Positions 7,998 through 10,058 of a stretch of 10,058 bases of DNA are shown here, piece after piece. Under the pieces are notes generated by a model. It was not told the DNA's origin. It was given only the letters and a program-made list of their open reading frames with translations, and ran no database searches. This stretch comes from Blastocladiella britannica. Lineage: Eukaryota; Blastocladiomycota; Blastocladiomycetes; Blastocladiales; Blastocladiaceae. Each line of letters starts with the position of its first letter. Positions within the stretch are counted from its first letter, which is position 1. The stretch is from the NCBI GenBank assembly GCA_025349905.2, contig MU625176.1, positions 1 through 10,058 on the forward strand, written 5' to 3'. The translations under genes and the position numbers were made by a program.

Positions 7998-8021
7998 CAC
8001 GTGAACTCCCATTCGAATGGG
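7998..8021. promoter_or_regulatory. E-box and perfect 14-base palindrome upstream of the transporter gene
   Basis: The symmetric E-box CACGTG (7998-8003) and the perfect palindrome CCCATTCGAATGGG (8008-8021) lie four bases apart, about 61-84 bases upstream of the SLC44-like start codon at 7937. CACGTG is the classic core for bHLH regulators. The longer palindrome has the form of a dimeric transcription-factor site. Both are strand-symmetric, but the only nearby start codon belongs to the transporter gene, so its promoter is the natural assignment. Between this cluster and the ATG the DNA is A/T-rich and ends in an A-rich leader. Confidence 0.5.
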
Positions 8022-8483
8022 GAGCTTAACTGAGCTTGTGACTCGGGGGAAAAACAAAGAGGGGGGGGGGGGATCTTGGACAAGTTTTGGCGGAATTCCG
8101 GGTCGAGGGAAGTTTAGACATTCCGGGTCGCATGGGTCACCCTTTCACGTCATTTGCGAGCAACTTGACTGACGCCGCCTTGTATTTTGATAGGTCGAGA
8201 ATAAGCTCCAGACCGAGTGCGGATCAAGGCCAAGATCAATCTGGAATCCAGGATCAAAGTATTGGGTACCGCCGGACCAAAGAATGGTCATGGACGGACC
8301 GCCCGGAATATCGACAAGAAAACCGGACTGGTTTGACATTGGAAAGAAAACGGGCATTGGAATTCCGATGGAAGGATTGGGACACGAGAAATCCATGCAA
8401 AGCAAATCATTCTATACCAGGCCAGCTTGGAATTTCATCTCCAAAACCGGCTTTAGTGCGCGGCCGTGTAAAGAGCAGTACAA
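8022..8483. other. Lower-GC intergenic stretch with G12 tract and small repeats; no gene seen
   Basis: This gap lies between the stop of TSR1 and the promoter of the SLC44-like gene. Its base composition is visibly closer to 50% GC than the GC-rich exons. It holds a 12-base G run (8061-8072), an 11-base direct repeat ATTCCGGGTCG (8095-8105 and 8120-8130), the palindromes CGGAATTCCG (8091-8100) and GGAATTCC (8359-8366), and three GATCAA copies in 8222-8257 around the near-palindrome CTGGAATCCAG (8241-8251). Short open frames on both strands have no recognisable product. Part of it must be the TSR1 3' untranslated region; the rest could be decayed mobile DNA, but no terminal repeats or transposase were seen. 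Confidence 0.6.
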
Positions 8484-10058
8484 TTACATATCCATCGCAT
8501 CCTCGTCCTCCTCATCCTCGTCCTCACCATCCTTGCCACCAACCACAACGGAATCCCACCGCTCCCCTGCATCCCGGCCACTGCTAAAGTATGTTTCCCC
8601 GAACCGCTTCGGGAACACGCGCTTGTACAGGTTCATGCAGATCGTGTCGTGCTGCTGCACGGGCCCGTCAAAGATGCACTTCATGTACCCGTGGGTGCCC
8701 ATGGACTCGCGAATGTGTCCCGTCCGGCCGTACTTGGTGTACAGCTGCACGGGCTTGAACCACATGATGTCGTCAGGCGCATAGAACATCCACCGGATCA
8801 CCGCAATCTTGCGGTGCACCTTGTACGGGTGGCCGGTGAGCACCACGCGCTTGGCCATCACTCGGTCGGCGTCGGCTCCCGCGACCAGACCCACGGCTAC
8901 CAGCGCTGGATCAGAACGGTGCTCGCCCGCGGCGGCGGTGCCGGGCTGCAACATCAACACAGGCCCAAAGAACGTGTTGGGCGCAAACACGGTGCCCATG
9001 GCCACCCGCTTGGGCTGCAGGAACCGCTCAAACTTGAACACCTTGTTGCCGCCGTCGCGCGCGTGCTCGGACCACACCGGCGCCGCCTCGACTCGCCGCC
9101 ACCCGATCTGCAGCACCGCCGCGTCTTTTGACCGGATCGGCGCCGTGTACTCGTCGCGCCGCTGCGCCGTGAACTGCACGGTCGTCACCTTGTGCTCGTA
9201 CGGTAGCAAGCCGACCAGCCAGAACAGCGCCGTGCTGGCACCATCGCCCACGGGCACGTCGCCGAGCACCGCCGGCATGAAAAAGTGCGACATGGCCAGC
9301 GCAGGGACATTGCGAATGTGCACCGTCACGTACTGCCCAGCGGCCACGGGCGCCAACTGGTGCTCTTTCACCACGCGGGCACGGGTCCGGCGCCACGACT
9401 CGAAATGAAACAGCTGCGAGTACTCGCGCGGCAAGTTCTCCTTGGGGTCCCAGGGGGACTTGCGCGACGACTTGAGCCCGCGGTACCGCGCAAACCGGAC
9501 CTTCGCGGGCACCGTCAGGGGCGTCTCCACCTCGTCCGGGAACTCGCGGTCGTCGTCGGCCTCTTCGGCCAGCTGCCGCTTGCGCTGGTCCAGGTACGCT
9601 TCCAGCTGCTTGCGCTGCTCTACCGCATCCATCTTGGTGTCCCAGACCGACGCGCGGTCGTCCATCTCGACGTACTCGTACTCTTCCTTTTCGGCCTCCT
9701 CTTCGGCGCTCTTGTCGCTGGCCGACTCACCCGAGATCGACATGGCGTCAGCGTCGTCGTGGCCTGAGGGGTGCGCGTGACTGCGGTGGTGGCCGACGGC
9801 GGTGGCGTCGCCGGCCGCGGTGAGCGAGGACGACGGCGTGCGGCCCGTCACGTGCGACCAGTCAAAGTCGTCGGTCATTTCAAAGTCCCTGGTGAGGTGT
9901 GGTGCCGAGAAATGGCCGCCCGACGTAATGGCTGGTACCACCTGCTCCACCTCTTCCTCCTCTTCTTCGGAATCGGACTCGACGATCCACGCGGCTTGGT
10001 ACGCAGACGTGCCCTTGGGCACGCGCTTGGTTACTTTGGCGGCTCGGGCTTTTTTTTT
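8484..10058 (-). CDS. TSR1: TSR1, 40S ribosome maturation factor (C-terminal part; 5' end outside the window)
   Basis: The frame is open from the right edge to a TAA at 8484-8486, giving 524 residues with no intron; the family is about 790-800 long, so some 270 N-terminal residues are outside. TSR1 is a nucleolar and cytoplasmic assembly factor related to the Bms1 GTPase but lacking GTPase activity. It binds pre-40S particles and blocks premature translation-factor binding. Visible signs are the GTSAYQAAW block followed by an acidic run (DSEEEEEEVE), a second acidic linker, then the conserved C-terminal domain beginning YRGLKSSRKSPWDPKENLP, and near the end IRESMGTHGYMKCIFDG and LYKRVFPK. The usual Trp after VFPK is Arg-Phe here, and the last 18 residues form an acidic tail. 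The A9 run at the edge could encode lysines or be an intron end, so the first few residues are uncertain. Confidence 0.93.
   Translation of the reverse strand, partial: KKKARAAKVTKRVPKGTSAYQAAWIVESDSEEEEEEVEQVVPAITSGGHFSAPHLTRDFEMTDDFDWSHVTGRTPSSSLTAAGDATAVGHHRSHAHPSGHDDADAMSISGESASDKSAEEEAEKEEYEYVEMDDRASVWDTKMDAVEQRKQLEAYLDQRKRQLAEEADDDREFPDEVETPLTVPAKVRFARYRGLKSSRKSPWDPKENLPREYSQLFHFESWRRTRARVVKEHQLAPVAAGQYVTVHIRNVPALAMSHFFMPAVLGDVPVGDGASTALFWLVGLLPYEHKVTTVQFTAQRRDEYTAPIRSKDAAVLQIGWRRVEAAPVWSEHARDGGNKVFKFERFLQPKRVAMGTVFAPNTFFGPVLMLQPGTAAAGEHRSDPALVAVGLVAGADADRVMAKRVVLTGHPYKVHRKIAVIRWMFYAPDDIMWFKPVQLYTKYGRTGHIRESMGTHGYMKCIFDGPVQQHDTICMNLYKRVFPKRFGETYFSSGRDAGERWDSVVVGGKDGEDEDEEDEDAMDM
8487..8540 (-). 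repeat. Acidic Asp/Glu-rich C-terminal tail of TSR1
   Basis: The last 18 codons before the TAA encode two Gly, one Lys and then almost only Asp and Glu, ending AMDM. The DNA is a degenerate GAG/GAC/GAT triplet run (CCT/CGT/CAT on the plus strand), so it could have grown by triplet slippage. It follows a segment, from about FGETYF onward, that does not resemble the C-termini I know for the family. The tail is probably disordered and may bind basic ribosomal or assembly proteins; that role is inference. Confidence 0.7.

Noticed and set aside
8145..8405. 86-codon minus-strand frame in the gap between TSR1 and the transporter
   Set aside because: No conserved motif, no supporting start context, and no splice sites linking it to either neighbour.
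8087..8587. 166-codon plus-strand frame across the intergenic patch
   Set aside because: It overlaps the end of TSR1 in antisense, has no family resemblance, and its composition follows the local DNA.
8484..10058. BMS1 rather than TSR1
   Set aside because: The two share the C-terminal domain, but the GTSAYQAAW block followed at once by the acidic run and a short linker fits TSR1, and the long BMS1 acidic middle region is absent.
1..10058. tRNA, rRNA, CRISPR array, insertion sequence or viral gene
   Set aside because: No cloverleaf with A and B boxes, no spaced repeat array, no transposase, integrase or reverse-transcriptase motifs were seen on either strand.

Overview
This window looks like compact, GC-rich nuclear DNA from a eukaryote. 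Four protein genes fill almost all of it. Eleven GT-AG introns of 57-102 bases can be placed, and each restores a reading frame. Most carry a run of A or T and a CTNAC-like branch site near the 3' end. All genes use standard stop codons. The gene set is an animal-type indoleamine dioxygenase, a PNS1/SLC44 choline-transporter-like protein, TSR1, and a long coiled coil resembling the axonemal protein CCDC40. With the short introns and alanine/glycine-rich disordered tails, this would fit a flagellated early-branching fungus (for example Blastocladiomycota) or another flagellated opisthokont. That placement is inference.

Layout: bases 27-3408 (+) hold an eight-exon gene for a 970-residue coiled-coil protein. 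It converges on the next gene with only 76 bases between stop codons. Bases 5383-3485 (-) hold a three-exon indoleamine 2,3-dioxygenase gene of 594 residues, with a long insertion before its conserved C-terminal GTGGT motif. The 300-base gap 5384-5683 is its probable promoter and contains a 36-base A tract. Bases 7937-5684 (-) hold a three-exon gene for a 694-residue multi-membrane-span PNS1/SLC44-like protein. The 546-base gap 7938-8483 has an E-box and a perfect 14-base palindrome near that gene, then a lower-GC stretch with a G tract and small repeats but no supportable gene. Bases 10058-8484 (-) hold the C-terminal two thirds of TSR1, running off the right edge.

The genes do not form a pathway: tryptophan/NAD metabolism, choline-type membrane transport, 40S ribosome assembly and (probably) the flagellum are housekeeping functions that happen to be adjacent. 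The three minus-strand genes are separate units with their own upstream regions. I see no RNA gene, CRISPR array, intact mobile element or viral gene. The features most worth following up are the expanded loop of the dioxygenase with its nuclear-localisation-like motif, the CCDC40-like spacing of tryptophan anchors in the coiled coil, and the palindromes upstream of the transporter and dioxygenase genes.
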